Source of the DNA: Niallia taxi
GTDB lineage: Bacteria; Bacillota; Bacilli; Bacillales; Cytobacillaceae
Assembly: GCF_032818155.1 (NCBI RefSeq)
Contig: NZ_CP102590.1
Coordinates: forward strand, 62,001 to 126,000
Direction of reading: 5' to 3'
Length of the DNA stretch: 64,000 bases
Shown: piece by piece, positions 8,574 through 17,267 of the stretch
Position numbering within the stretch: position 1 is the first letter of the stretch
Layout: each line of letters opens with the position of its first letter
The notes under the pieces: generated by a model
Database searches by the model: none
The model's input: only the letters and a program-made list of their open reading frames with translations
Told to the model about the DNA's origin: nothing
Made by a program: the position numbers and the translations under genes

Positions 8574-10034
8574 ATGGGGGCAAGCCTAAAGGGTATAAGT
8601 GCTGACAATATTAAAGCTTCTTTAGGTAATCCAGACGACCTAAATGTTCGATCCATTACATTGAATCTATTGATGGAGAATAGATTAGAGTGTTCTATCG
8701 TTTTTATTGCAGGCATTGCTGATGAGAAAGAGATTGAAAATTTTATTATTAAGCCTTTACAGCAGCTATCTCCAGCAGTAGAGATTAAAGATATTTTGCT
8801 AACTGTTCAGAAGGAAATTATTCAGGCTAAATCAATTGCAACTCTTCATTTATATAAAGATGCTATTCACGATGTGCTCAATGGCAAAACCATTGTGATC
8901 ATAGAGGGAATAAACGATGTCCTTTCTATTGATGTTGCCAAATGGAAGGAACGGTCTCTGACAGAAGCAGAAGGCCAACGTGTTACGAAAGGTCCTTTAA
9001 TTGGGTTTAATGAAAATCTTGCGACGAATATCGCGATTATGAGACATGCCATTAAAAACGAACAACTTCGATTAGAAAATTATACGTTTGGAAGCCTTAC
9101 GAATACAAATATTTGCATAATCTATTTAGAACAATCAGTAGATAAAACATTATTAGCAGAATTAAAAAAAAGGTTAACAAAAATAAAAAGCAGTAAAATA
9201 TTGGATGCAAACTATGTGGAAGAATATATTCGCGATCAGTTTCTCACACCGTTTCCACTGATTTTGACAACAGATAGACCTGATGTGCTTACAGGAGAAA
9301 TTACGGATGGGAAAATTGCGATTTTAGTTGAGGGTACACCGTATGCGTTAGTCATACCAGCACTTTTTTTACAGTTCTTGCAATCACCAGACGATTATTA
9401 CTTCGTTAATGGTGGTGTAACAAGGCTTCTCAGAATCCTTGCATTGACCTTGGCTATTTATTTACCAGCGTTTTATCTTGCCTTTGTTACATACCATCCA
9501 GGGCTATTGCCCTTTGATTTAATTTTGAGCCTGGCTTCTCAAAGGGAAGGTAAACCTTTACCTTTAGTCGTTGAGTTACTTCTCTTTATGTTTCTTTTCC
9601 AAATTATCATTGAAGGTGCATTGCGATTGCCGAAGGGATTGGTTTCAGTGGTGTCCATTGTTGGGACGATAATCATTGGTCAGTCAGCCGTAGAAGCAGG
9701 TTTAGTACAGCCTGCTACACTACTTGTAGTAAGCATGTCGTATATATTCAGTTTCGTAGCACCAATTATGACACTTGCCACAGCTGTTCGGACACTTCGG
9801 TACGGCTTTATCTTGATAGCTGCTTTTTTAGGATTATATGGAATTATTTTAGCAACTTTAGCGTTAGTTTTTCATCTTAACCATTTAAGATCCTTTGGTG
9901 TGCCTTACTTTTCTCCACTTTTTCCCTTTAATCCAAAAGACCAAAAGGATACTATATATCGCTTTCCATTACGAAAATTAACGAATAAGCATCAATTTCA
10001 GCATGAGGAACCTGTATCCAAAAAAAGAGAATAA
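8574..10034 (+). CDS. Spore germination receptor subunit A (GerA/GerKA family)
   Basis: A 486-residue GerA-type A subunit of a nutrient germinant receptor in the spore inner membrane. It has the large N-terminal cytoplasmic region (~1-275) with GerA landmarks such as EGPRVTKGPLIGFNENL-like text (here EGQRVTKGPLIGFNENLATN, ~residues 135-154), then about five membrane helices (~280-455) and a short charged tail. ATG 8574 is preceded by TTTGGAGG; an upstream ATG at 8556 lacks a site. It is followed at short spacing by C and B subunits. The germinant cannot be predicted. A forespore-specific (sigma-G) promoter is expected but was not convincingly located. Confidence 0.93.
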   Translation: MGASLKGISADNIKASLGNPDDLNVRSITLNLLMENRLECSIVFIAGIADEKEIENFIIKPLQQLSPAVEIKDILLTVQKEIIQAKSIATLHLYKDAIHDVLNGKTIVIIEGINDVLSIDVAKWKERSLTEAEGQRVTKGPLIGFNENLATNIAIMRHAIKNEQLRLENYTFGSLTNTNICIIYLEQSVDKTLLAELKKRLTKIKSSKILDANYVEEYIRDQFLTPFPLILTTDRPDVLTGEITDGKIAILVEGTPYALVIPALFLQFLQSPDDYYFVNGGVTRLLRILALTLAIYLPAFYLAFVTYHPGLLPFDLILSLASQREGKPLPLVVELLLFMFLFQIIIEGALRLPKGLVSVVSIVGTIIIGQSAVEAGLVQPATLLVVSMSYIFSFVAPIMTLATAVRTLRYGFILIAAFLGLYGIILATLALVFHLNHLRSFGVPYFSPLFPFNPKDQKDTIYRFPLRKLTNKHQFQHEEPVSKKRE

Positions 10035-10049
10035 CAAAGGACTAGCAAA

Positions 10050-11225
10050 ATGAAAACATTAGGCATTATTGCGTTATTATCACTGTTTGCCATACTTTCG
10101 CTAGGTAATATTAATCGTAACGAATTAAATGAAGTCGCTCTTGTTTATGCAATTGGAATTGACAGGGAATCTGATAATTATGTTGTTTCCTTACAAGTAA
10201 TTAATCCACAGCCACTTAATAATCCGACAGACAAGCTGCCAGTAGTTGTGTATGATACGAAGGCGAAGAGTATGGGCAAGGCGATTGAAATGGTATCCAG
10301 AAAAATATCAAGACAATTAAGTCCAGCTCAGGTTCAGCTCATTATAATTGGAGAGTCAGTTGCTGAAACAATAGGAATTAATGGAGTGCTCAATTATATA
10401 TTGCGTGAGCCTGGATTAAGCTCCATGTTAGATATACTAATCACAAAAGACATTAGTGCCTGGGATGCATTAAAAGTTATCCCGTTCATGGAGGACATTC
10501 CAGGCAGCGAAATTGTAAAAACACTTGAAAACACCGAGGTGAACTGGGGCTCGCATCAAAGAATATTCCCAACACAGCTTAAGGCAGAAATTCTATCAAG
10601 AGGAAAGGAAGCAATTGTACCAACAATTATGTTAATTGGGGATAAGAAAACTGCTGGAGAAAAAGCTATCTTGGAGACCATATCGCCAAATGCATACTTA
10701 GAGCTTTCAGGATTGACTGTTATGAATGAAGACAAAAAAGCAGGCTGGTTAAATGATAACCAAAGCAGATCCTATTATTTAATTAAAGGATCCTTGAAAA
10801 ATAGCTATTTCAGCTCCTATTGTTCTGCTCAGAAGGAGGAGTTTGGTTTAACGATTATTCATTCTAAAACGTCGATCGATGGCAAGATGAATAATGGAAA
10901 GCCGCAATTCAAGATTAATGTTGACTTAGTTGGAGATTTAGATGAACTTAATTGTGACATGGATTTAACAAAACCAGATGGGATAAAAAAGATTGAAAAA
11001 TTAATGGAAAAGGACATAGAAGCAAGCATAAAAGACTTAATAGTTCAATCACAAACATTAAATTGTGATTTTATCGGTTTTGGCGATATATTGAGAATTG
11101 ACGATAAATCAAACTGGAAAAAATATGAGAAGATATGGCAAAAAGAAATCTTTTCAACTTCTAAGTTCGAAATAACAGCAAATGTTACCGTACGAAATTA
11201 CGGAGATATAAATATAAGTGACTAA
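10050..11225 (+). CDS. Ger(x)C-family germinant receptor subunit without lipobox cysteine
   Basis: A 391-residue Ger(x)C protein, the C subunit of a spore germinant receptor. Usual members carry a lipoprotein signal ending L-S-G-C-W-D, then RRELNE. Here the hydrophobic N terminus (residues 4-19) runs into SLGNINRNELNEVALVYAIGID: the lipidated Cys is Asn and Trp is Ile, while the flanking ELNE...AIGID text is intact. The rest matches the three-domain GerC layout, including ISRQLSPAQVQLIIIGE and VNWGSHQRIFPT-like segments. It lies 15 bp after the A subunit. It is therefore probably anchored by an uncleaved N-terminal helix; a single-base error cannot explain all the changes. Confidence 0.9.
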   Translation: MKTLGIIALLSLFAILSLGNINRNELNEVALVYAIGIDRESDNYVVSLQVINPQPLNNPTDKLPVVVYDTKAKSMGKAIEMVSRKISRQLSPAQVQLIIIGESVAETIGINGVLNYILREPGLSSMLDILITKDISAWDALKVIPFMEDIPGSEIVKTLENTEVNWGSHQRIFPTQLKAEILSRGKEAIVPTIMLIGDKKTAGEKAILETISPNAYLELSGLTVMNEDKKAGWLNDNQSRSYYLIKGSLKNSYFSSYCSAQKEEFGLTIIHSKTSIDGKMNNGKPQFKINVDLVGDLDELNCDMDLTKPDGIKKIEKLMEKDIEASIKDLIVQSQTLNCDFIGFGDILRIDDKSNWKKYEKIWQKEIFSTSKFEITANVTVRNYGDINISD

Positions 11226-11249
11226 CCTAATGGGCGGCTGGTGTTAAAG

Positions 11250-12371
11250 ATGGAAATAAAAAAAATTGATACATTAGAGCTAGCTTCTATGATCATATTG
11301 TTTCAACTTGGAAGCTCCATTGTATTAGGAATGGGAATGGAAGCAAAAAAAGATGCTTGGATGGCAATTGGTATTGCAACAGTTATCGGAATTGCCATTC
11401 ATTTTTGTTATATAGCATTGTATAGAGCTGGCGGTTCAGGAAAAACGTTCACACGTATTTTACAAGATGCATTTAGTCGTCCCATAGGAGTTATTATCGC
11501 TACCCTTTACTATCTTTATTTTTTGTATTTAGCTGCTCGTGTGACAGGAGATTTTGCTTTTTTTATTAATGAAGTAATTTTATGGAGTGTCAGTGCTTGG
11601 GTCATTAAATTATCGATTCTTTTGTTAGTTGCCTATGTTTGTTATTTAGATATAGAGACATTAGGTCGATCATCTCAAGCACTAACCTTAATTATGTTGA
11701 CATTTCTTATATTGGTTATCGTATTTATGTTTTTTCTTAAGGATTTTCATTGGAATAATTTAAGACCAATCCTAGAAGAGGGTTATTCTCCCATTATAAA
11801 GGCTGTTTTCCCAACATTAATTACCTTTCCATTTGGTGAAGTAATCGTTTTTATTTGTTATTATCAATATTTAACAAAGTTTTCTACCTTTCAGAAACAT
11901 AGCTGGATGGCTGTACTTATTTCAGGATTAACATTAATAATAATAGCAGTACTTAATGTCGGACTATTGACAGCAGATTTAGCTGAATATTTTACTTTTC
12001 CATTTATGAAGACAATTGAACATATTAATTTTTTGAATTTTATTAGACATCTAGAATTATTAGCAGTTTTGGTGTTTACCATTGGTGGCCTAATAAAAAT
12101 AACTATTTTCTCCTATGCAGGTATTCAAGGGCTGGCAGGGATTTTTAAACTAAAAAAGAAACAAAAGATGATCATCCCCTTTTTGCTTGTTGTTTATATT
12201 ATAAGTGCAGCGTTCATGAACAACTTTATTGTCCATCTTTATATCGGTTTAAAGATTGTGCCGCTGTACGTTCATTTGGTCTTTCAGTTTCTTATTCCAA
12301 TGTTATGTCTGGTAATATTACTAGCTAAAATAATGGTCAAGAAAAGGAAGAGGAGGGCAGTGAAAACATAA
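11250..12371 (+). CDS. GerB-type germinant receptor permease subunit
   Basis: A 373-residue integral membrane protein of the GerB/spore germination branch of the APC superfamily, with about ten membrane helices. It starts with the typical EIKKIDTLELASMIILFQLGS segment and contains FPTLITFPFGEVIVF around the discontinuous helix. B subunits are thought to bind the germinant in the spore inner membrane. ATG 11250 is preferred over GTG 11241, though neither ribosome site is strong. It ends the A-C-B operon; a terminator follows at 12384. Confidence 0.92.
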   Translation: MEIKKIDTLELASMIILFQLGSSIVLGMGMEAKKDAWMAIGIATVIGIAIHFCYIALYRAGGSGKTFTRILQDAFSRPIGVIIATLYYLYFLYLAARVTGDFAFFINEVILWSVSAWVIKLSILLLVAYVCYLDIETLGRSSQALTLIMLTFLILVIVFMFFLKDFHWNNLRPILEEGYSPIIKAVFPTLITFPFGEVIVFICYYQYLTKFSTFQKHSWMAVLISGLTLIIIAVLNVGLLTADLAEYFTFPFMKTIEHINFLNFIRHLELLAVLVFTIGGLIKITIFSYAGIQGLAGIFKLKKKQKMIIPFLLVVYIISAAFMNNFIVHLYIGLKIVPLYVHLVFQFLIPMLCLVILLAKIMVKKRKRRAVKT

Positions 12372-12383
12372 GCTCCCATTAGT

Positions 12384-12407
12384 TGCAGCCGACCAGCTGC
12401 TTTTTTT
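12384..12407 (+). terminator. Terminator of the ger operon
   Basis: Short GC stem GCAGC (12385-12389) / GCTGC (12396-12400) with a six-base loop and a following run of seven T, 13 bp after the GerB stop. Confidence 0.7.
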
Positions 12408-12495
12408 ATGGAAGGAATAACAAGGGTATTAAATGAAACTTGTAGAATAAATAAAAACTAAAGTTAGCAATTACATATGGAGAGGATGAGGGATT

Positions 12496-13035
12496 TTGGC
12501 TAAAGAAGAATATAAAAAGGTTTATCCTGACTGCCCAACTATCATCAGAAACATAACTATAGGCGGCCAGACAAAATCACAACTAATTCAGGAACTGCTG
12601 GATTCATCTATTTTATTAAATAAGTACGGGGAGATGTTGTTAGCTGATGATAGATTAATCGTGTCTTCTACTGCGTATAGACTTAAGACTGTAGAGCTTG
12701 CTGTAAGTAATCTAGGGCTTCCAAATGGAGCGACAACACCTGAAATTTTGCATAAAGCAACAGAACTTGGATTACATAATTGTCCCCTTGAGCTAGGGCC
12801 ATATTTAAGACTATTTTATCTAGATCAACCTGAAATTTCTGCTGATACTAGCAAGACTAATCAAGCTCCAACAGGTTCTGTCACCGTAGCATCTGAACCT
12901 TTAACAGAGGACGATGAATTTCCGAAAGGCTTTTATCTAAGAAAAATGGACGGAAAACTGTGGTTGCGCGGTTATATTGCTGATAATTTGCATATTTGGA
13001 ATCCAGAAGACCGTTTTATCTTTTGTCAAAGGTAG
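12496..13035 (+). CDS. Unknown soluble protein, 179 aa
   Basis: TTG start at 12496 preceded by GGAGAGGATGAGGGA. The protein shows an N-terminal helical part (~1-110), a Ser/Thr-rich low-complexity linker (~115-135) and a C-terminal segment DEFPKGFYLRKMDGKLWLRGYIADNLHIWNPEDRF-type (split here: DEFPKGFYLRKMDGKLWLRG, then YIADNLHIWNPEDRF). No signal or membrane helix. The architecture of a helical head and small beta tail is seen in conserved Bacillus hypothetical proteins; I assign no function. Its last 10 bp overlap the convergent gene at 13026. Confidence 0.75.
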   Translation: MAKEEYKKVYPDCPTIIRNITIGGQTKSQLIQELLDSSILLNKYGEMLLADDRLIVSSTAYRLKTVELAVSNLGLPNGATTPEILHKATELGLHNCPLELGPYLRLFYLDQPEISADTSKTNQAPTGSVTVASEPLTEDDEFPKGFYLRKMDGKLWLRGYIADNLHIWNPEDRFIFCQR

Positions 13036-13292
13036 TTGATTACCACAACTAATAAGAATGAAGCAAAACCTGTTATTCGAACAGGATGATTAAATTTGTA
13101 CGTATTAAATGGAGTTATTCGGTTGACAATTTCCCAAAATAAAAAGGTTCCTAATAGGATGAAAAAGCCACCAATTAAAAGGGTGTTATGAAATGAATTG
13201 GCAATTGCAACTATATGATTGACAAATATAATCCACAGATAGCCTAAGAAGAGGTTTAACACAATGGAGATACCATGTTCTTTTGCTTTCAT
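13026..13292 (-). CDS. Small membrane protein, 88 aa
   Basis: An 88-residue protein with three hydrophobic helices (~10-30, 36-58, 70-87), so an integral membrane protein. The minus-strand leader has AAGGATG about 6 nt before ATG. It is convergent with, and overlaps by 10 bp, the gene at 12496. Family not recognised; no functional claim. Confidence 0.65.
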   Translation of the reverse strand: MKAKEHGISIVLNLFLGYLWIIFVNHIVAIANSFHNTLLIGGFFILLGTFLFWEIVNRITPFNTYKFNHPVRITGFASFLLVVVINYL

Positions 13293-13395
13293 TGACCCAC
13301 ATCCTTTTATAAAATATAATTATATTTTAACATATTTTCCATAAATTTGTATATGTGGACCTTTTTGTTTGTGTTTGGAAAAAGAGAGGGATATT

Positions 13396-13449
13396 ATGTT
13401 CGACTGGTTAGAAGAGGATATCTCCTATTATGAACAATTTGTGGCGTAA
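13396..13449 (+). other. Possible 17-codon small frame or gene remnant
   Basis: ATG 13396 has AAAGAGAGGG nine bases upstream and encodes MFDWLEEDISYYEQFVA before TAA. The acidic amphipathic composition looks like the start of a longer protein cut short, or a genuine microprotein. Only the ribosome site supports it. Confidence 0.25.
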
Positions 13450-13533
13450 GCAGCCAAGTGGTTTTGTACATAGATGAAAAAACAAGAAGGTTAAATGAGT
13501 ATCAATATCTATTTAATATAAGGAAGTGTATTT

Positions 13534-14097
13534 ATGAAAATAGCTTCTATCTATATTGGTTTAGCGACAATGTTTCTAACAATGGTAGCCTGTTCAAATC
13601 CGACAGGAGAAACAGTTGAGAAGTCAAATCTGACTTCTACTACAAGTGAACAGAAAGATTCAAGTCAAGAAACAAAAAATAGCACAGTGACTAAACCTGA
13701 TAAAAGCAACAATTCAAATGCAAATCAGTCTATTGGGAACAACAAACCAGACAAAGCTAACACAGTAATAGATATGGAGAATTATTTGAATACTCATTAT
13801 GCCCTTGATAATACCCATTATCTAGCGGACTCTTGGAAAAGTGAGAATACAGGAAAGATAAATTATACAGTAAAAATACTTCCTAATAATAAAGAGTTTG
13901 GTCAAGAAATCAATGAAATATTTAAAACTGGCATCCCATATGACGATGCCAGAACGGCAGCTATGTTTGAGGTAGCTGAGCGAATCATGAATGAATTGCC
14001 TGAGGTAAATGATACAATCCATATCGATTCCGTTAATTGGGTATCAAATATCAATGAATTTCAAGTAATGTTGATACAAGACTATGAAAATAGCTGA
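13534..14097 (+). CDS. Lipoprotein of unknown function
   Basis: A 187-residue protein with a clear type II signal peptide: basic start, hydrophobic stretch and lipobox MVAC with Cys at residue 20. Residues 21-70 are a Ser/Thr/Asn/Lys-rich linker, as in many Gram-positive lipoproteins, and the C-terminal ~110 residues form the folded part. It should be anchored on the outer face of the membrane. ATG 13534 has AAGGAAG upstream. No family recognised. It is convergent with the GGDEF gene at 14153. Confidence 0.8.
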   Translation: MKIASIYIGLATMFLTMVACSNPTGETVEKSNLTSTTSEQKDSSQETKNSTVTKPDKSNNSNANQSIGNNKPDKANTVIDMENYLNTHYALDNTHYLADSWKSENTGKINYTVKILPNNKEFGQEINEIFKTGIPYDDARTAAMFEVAERIMNELPEVNDTIHIDSVNWVSNINEFQVMLIQDYENS

Positions 14098-14152
14098 TTG
14101 ACAAAAGTAAAAAGGGGAGTCAATGTGTCAGTATCATTACCTTCCCCTGCAT

Positions 14153-15724
14153 TTAAATTGTTTGTTTAGCGTCGTCTTCTAAGTATATTTGCACATTGTT
14201 TCTGCCATTTTTTTTGGCAGTATAAAGAGCCTGATCCGCCTCTCTCATTAAGTTTTTAATAGTATCTATACTTGGTTGTGTTACTAATGTATGTGAAACA
14301 CCTAAACTTAAAGTGGTCTGAATGATAGTATTATTCGTATAGCTAGGACTTTCTAACGCCTTTACACGGATGATATTCGCTAGGATATCCGCTTCCTCTC
14401 TAGTAGTATTTGGCAGCAATATCACAAACTCCTCTCCGCCATACCTTCCAATAATATCGGACTCTTGGATGCATTTTTTTGCTATTGTCGCAATATGAGA
14501 TAGGACAATATCTCCAGTCTCATGCCCGTAATCATCGTTGACCCTTTTAAAATGATCGATATCAAACATAATTAAAGAGAGGCTTCCTCCCTTTGGTATT
14601 TTTGTGTGAAGCAGTTCATTAGATAGCTTCAAAAAATAGGTTCGGTTATAAACTTGAGTAAGTCCATCAATGGATGCAAGCTGTTTTAATTGCTCCTGCA
14701 ACTTTATCTTCTCGGTAATATTAACAAAAGTCACGATTTGCCCAACTTTAAGTGAATTTTTATTAAGTACCTCAGAAAATTGAACTTGATGGTAAATTGT
14801 CTTATTATTATAAATCCATTTGTAATCACAGTTTTCCTCGGTGTCTATAATTGTCTGTAGACTGCTATTATCTGACAAAATTTCTATCATTGGTTTACCG
14901 ATTACGGCTGTATGTAGGCTTGGAATGATTGGAAGCATTGCCTGATTATAATCCAGGATAATTCCATTTTGATTAAGAACAATAACGCCTTCTTTCATTC
15001 TATCAAACACTGTATCTCTAAAGATCGGAGTCACATTAAACATTTTAAAAGATAGCAGAGCGATACAGTGGAAAATATAGGATAAACTCATCGATACGGG
15101 ACCTAAATCAATACCGTATGGGCTTAAACCGTTTAAATAAAAGTAATTAGCAAGGATTGGAAAAATCAAGCCAGCTATCATGGCTAAAATCTGAATTCTA
15201 AAAATAAAAGAGGCACTTTTCAATTGTCGAGCTAATGTTAGGACACTTACCGCTAAACAAAGAAACAGGTAAAGTGCGTGTATGTAAAAAAACGGACCAT
15301 ATTCCAGTCTTGCAATGGGGAAGGGAGCATCACTTCTTAACCCGACAGAAGAATAGTATAGGTGGTGAAGATTGTTTGTTGCATGCATAAATATCGTAAA
15401 ACATGGGATGGAAAACAGAAAGTAATAAACCCATATCTTTAATTTTTGACCGACATATTCGGAACACATGATAAAGAGCAAAGCGGGAATGAATGGCATA
15501 ACAAGATATTCCATCATGATCCATAATTTTATATCCCTAAGTGAGGTGCTGCTTAACTCAAATACATAAAAAAAGGCAAATAAAGATGATAATAGTGTTG
15601 CTGCTTTATATGGTCTAACACCAGGGGCACCCTTTAGCTTAAAATGGGCAAAAAAGCATAGAAATAAGCTTAAAATACCAGCTAAAGCCACTATTAATTT
15701 AAACATTAATAATTCATTGATCAT
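14153..15724 (-). CDS. Membrane diguanylate cyclase (7TM sensor-PAS-GGDEF)
   Basis: A 523-residue protein. Residues ~5-225 hold seven predicted membrane helices of the type found at the N terminus of some histidine kinases; ~235-345 is a PAS domain (VIVLNQNGIILDYNQAM); ~350-515 is a GGDEF domain with SIDGLTQVYNR, IDHFKRVNDDYGHETGD and the active RYGGEEF motif. It should make c-di-GMP from two GTP at the membrane in response to a ligand sensed by the 7TM or PAS unit. The product-inhibition I-site, normally RxxD five residues before the signature, reads QESD, so feedback inhibition is probably lost. Monocistronic. Confidence 0.92.
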   Translation of the reverse strand: MINELLMFKLIVALAGILSLFLCFFAHFKLKGAPGVRPYKAATLLSSLFAFFYVFELSSTSLRDIKLWIMMEYLVMPFIPALLFIMCSEYVGQKLKIWVYYFLFSIPCFTIFMHATNNLHHLYYSSVGLRSDAPFPIARLEYGPFFYIHALYLFLCLAVSVLTLARQLKSASFIFRIQILAMIAGLIFPILANYFYLNGLSPYGIDLGPVSMSLSYIFHCIALLSFKMFNVTPIFRDTVFDRMKEGVIVLNQNGIILDYNQAMLPIIPSLHTAVIGKPMIEILSDNSSLQTIIDTEENCDYKWIYNNKTIYHQVQFSEVLNKNSLKVGQIVTFVNITEKIKLQEQLKQLASIDGLTQVYNRTYFLKLSNELLHTKIPKGGSLSLIMFDIDHFKRVNDDYGHETGDIVLSHIATIAKKCIQESDIIGRYGGEEFVILLPNTTREEADILANIIRVKALESPSYTNNTIIQTTLSLGVSHTLVTQPSIDTIKNLMREADQALYTAKKNGRNNVQIYLEDDAKQTI

Positions 15725-15989
15725 CTATTGTACTCCAATATAACCAATCCTTTAAAAAAGTAAATTGATTAGGTGAATTTTCCTATATTATTTTTACTTC
15801 ATTATACTTTAAGAATTCCAAGTTGGTAAAATTTTTTCATGTGTAAAGTTTTCCCAGTGGATCCAGTGCTGTTAGAAGAATTTACTTGAGGCACAAACAC
15901 CATATAAGCTGCAGAAGGACAAGGTGAAACCTTTTAGAAAGCATATTCGTATGTACTAATGTAATTTATACCAAAAAAGGAGAAAACTC

Positions 15990-16193
15990 TTGGCAAAAAT
16001 TCAGATGGTGTTAACAGCATTAGGATTCTTTTTCATGCTTTTGTATGGCATTTATTTAGGAGGTTACTCGACAGCCATATTTTTTGAGAAATATACACTT
16101 GTTATTTGTTTGGTATTTTTAAGTGCAGGTCTACTACTAGAAGCTTATTTATATATAAAACAAAAAGTGGAAAAAAGCTTAAATAAAGAATGA
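15990..16193 (+). CDS. Small membrane protein, 67 aa
   Basis: TTG start at 15990 preceded by AAAAAAGGAGAAAA. Two hydrophobic helices (~5-27 and 36-57) joined by a short loop and ended by a Lys-rich tail; inner-membrane protein of unknown role. First of a row of small Bacillus-type unknown genes up to 18260, all on the plus strand. The 265 bp before it show no further coding signal. Confidence 0.6.
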   Translation: MAKIQMVLTALGFFFMLLYGIYLGGYSTAIFFEKYTLVICLVFLSAGLLLEAYLYIKQKVEKSLNKE

Positions 16194-16261
16194 CGACAAT
16201 TCAATAATTTTATTTGAACTAACTATGTATAAAAAAGCTTACGGAAAAAGGATAATGTTTT

Positions 16262-16489
16262 TTGTTAAAAATATTAAGGATTATTTTTAGTTTAATTGCC
16301 GGGATTTTAGCAATTTATAGTTTGATAACAAATAATAATGAAACAATGCCGTTAATATGTGGATTTTTAGGGCTAGCATTTGTTGTAATGGGACTAACAG
16401 AATGGAAAAAAGATAAAAAAGCGATTACTATATTGCTATTTGCTACAGCCGGCTTCGGTTTTTATGTTGCCGTATCTTCCTTCTTTTAG
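16262..16489 (+). CDS. DUF3953-like small membrane protein
   Basis: A 75-residue protein with three short hydrophobic helices separated by TNNNE and EWKKDKK loops, the pattern of the DUF3953 (B. subtilis YczI-like) family. TTG start at 16262 with a weak AAAAAGGATAA site. Function unknown. It lies 68 bp after the previous small membrane gene. Confidence 0.68.
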   Translation: MLKILRIIFSLIAGILAIYSLITNNNETMPLICGFLGLAFVVMGLTEWKKDKKAITILLFATAGFGFYVAVSSFF

Positions 16490-16528
16490 TAAAAAATTTT
16501 CGCCGAGATATACGAAGGGAGGCTGTAA

Positions 16529-17038
16529 ATGAAGAATTGGATGGAATTATCTTCAATGGAGCATAGAAAAGTATGGGAGAGACTCTATAAGGAATTTAGG
16601 TTTAACCCAAGTGTGACTTCTTTTCCTTCCTTTAATGTTCCTCCTCCGTTTAAGAAATATAATATCTCCTCCTATTTAAATTGGACAGGAGATATGCGAA
16701 TTTTTATTGATATATATAGTGACTTAGAGCTTAAATCGCTGCATGCTTTTAAGGCACTTATACATAAGGATGAATTTATGTATGCAATAGATTGGCAGCA
16801 TCCCTCTTATTGGATAAATCCCCATTTAGAATTTCCTAAATCACAGTTCGATGAGTGGATTGTGCCGATATTTCCAAATGGTGATTATTACTTTTTTATT
16901 CAGAAAAATTTTGAGTGGGGGTTGCTGGGACATCCATGGGAAAAAACGATAACGATTTTTGGAAAAGAATTATTAGAACAATTTAATATGCATCAACCAA
17001 GAATGCTGCATCATATAGTTGACCAAGAAGAGGAGTGA
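16529..17038 (+). CDS. DUF2716 family protein
   Basis: A 169-residue soluble protein with tryptophan-rich motifs characteristic of DUF2716 (WxRLYKEFxFxPS near the start, IDWQHPSYWINPH at ~98-110, FPNGDYYFFIQKNFEWGLLGHPW at ~123-145, shown here only as features). ATG 16529 is preceded by GAAGGGAGGCTG. Function unknown; members are often scattered as single genes in Bacillus and may act in contact-dependent or immunity-like settings, which is unproven. Confidence 0.78.
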   Translation: MKNWMELSSMEHRKVWERLYKEFRFNPSVTSFPSFNVPPPFKKYNISSYLNWTGDMRIFIDIYSDLELKSLHAFKALIHKDEFMYAIDWQHPSYWINPHLEFPKSQFDEWIVPIFPNGDYYFFIQKNFEWGLLGHPWEKTITIFGKELLEQFNMHQPRMLHHIVDQEEE

Positions 17039-17267
17039 GTATTATAACACCTTCAGATAGAGAGTTTGCTGAGTGAGCTTTATAAATTATATTCATTGGC
17101 AGCAGCTTAGATGGAATAAAATTTGGTGTTGGGCCTCGTTCAACATTTTTACTCAGAGGGGTCAATTTAGTTTGAATAATTAATCACAATCCATATAAGA
17201 AGTGTAAATAATCTTGAATAGTTAGGGCAAAATACTTATAAATTTAGTGATACTGGAGGTATATGCT
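17039..17267. other. Non-coding gap, possible coding debris
   Basis: About 229 bp between the DUF2716 and DUF3231 genes. Short frames such as one encoding TPSDREFAE begin well but stop within a few codons, as expected for an old gene remnant. No promoter or hairpin stands out. Confidence 0.3.
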
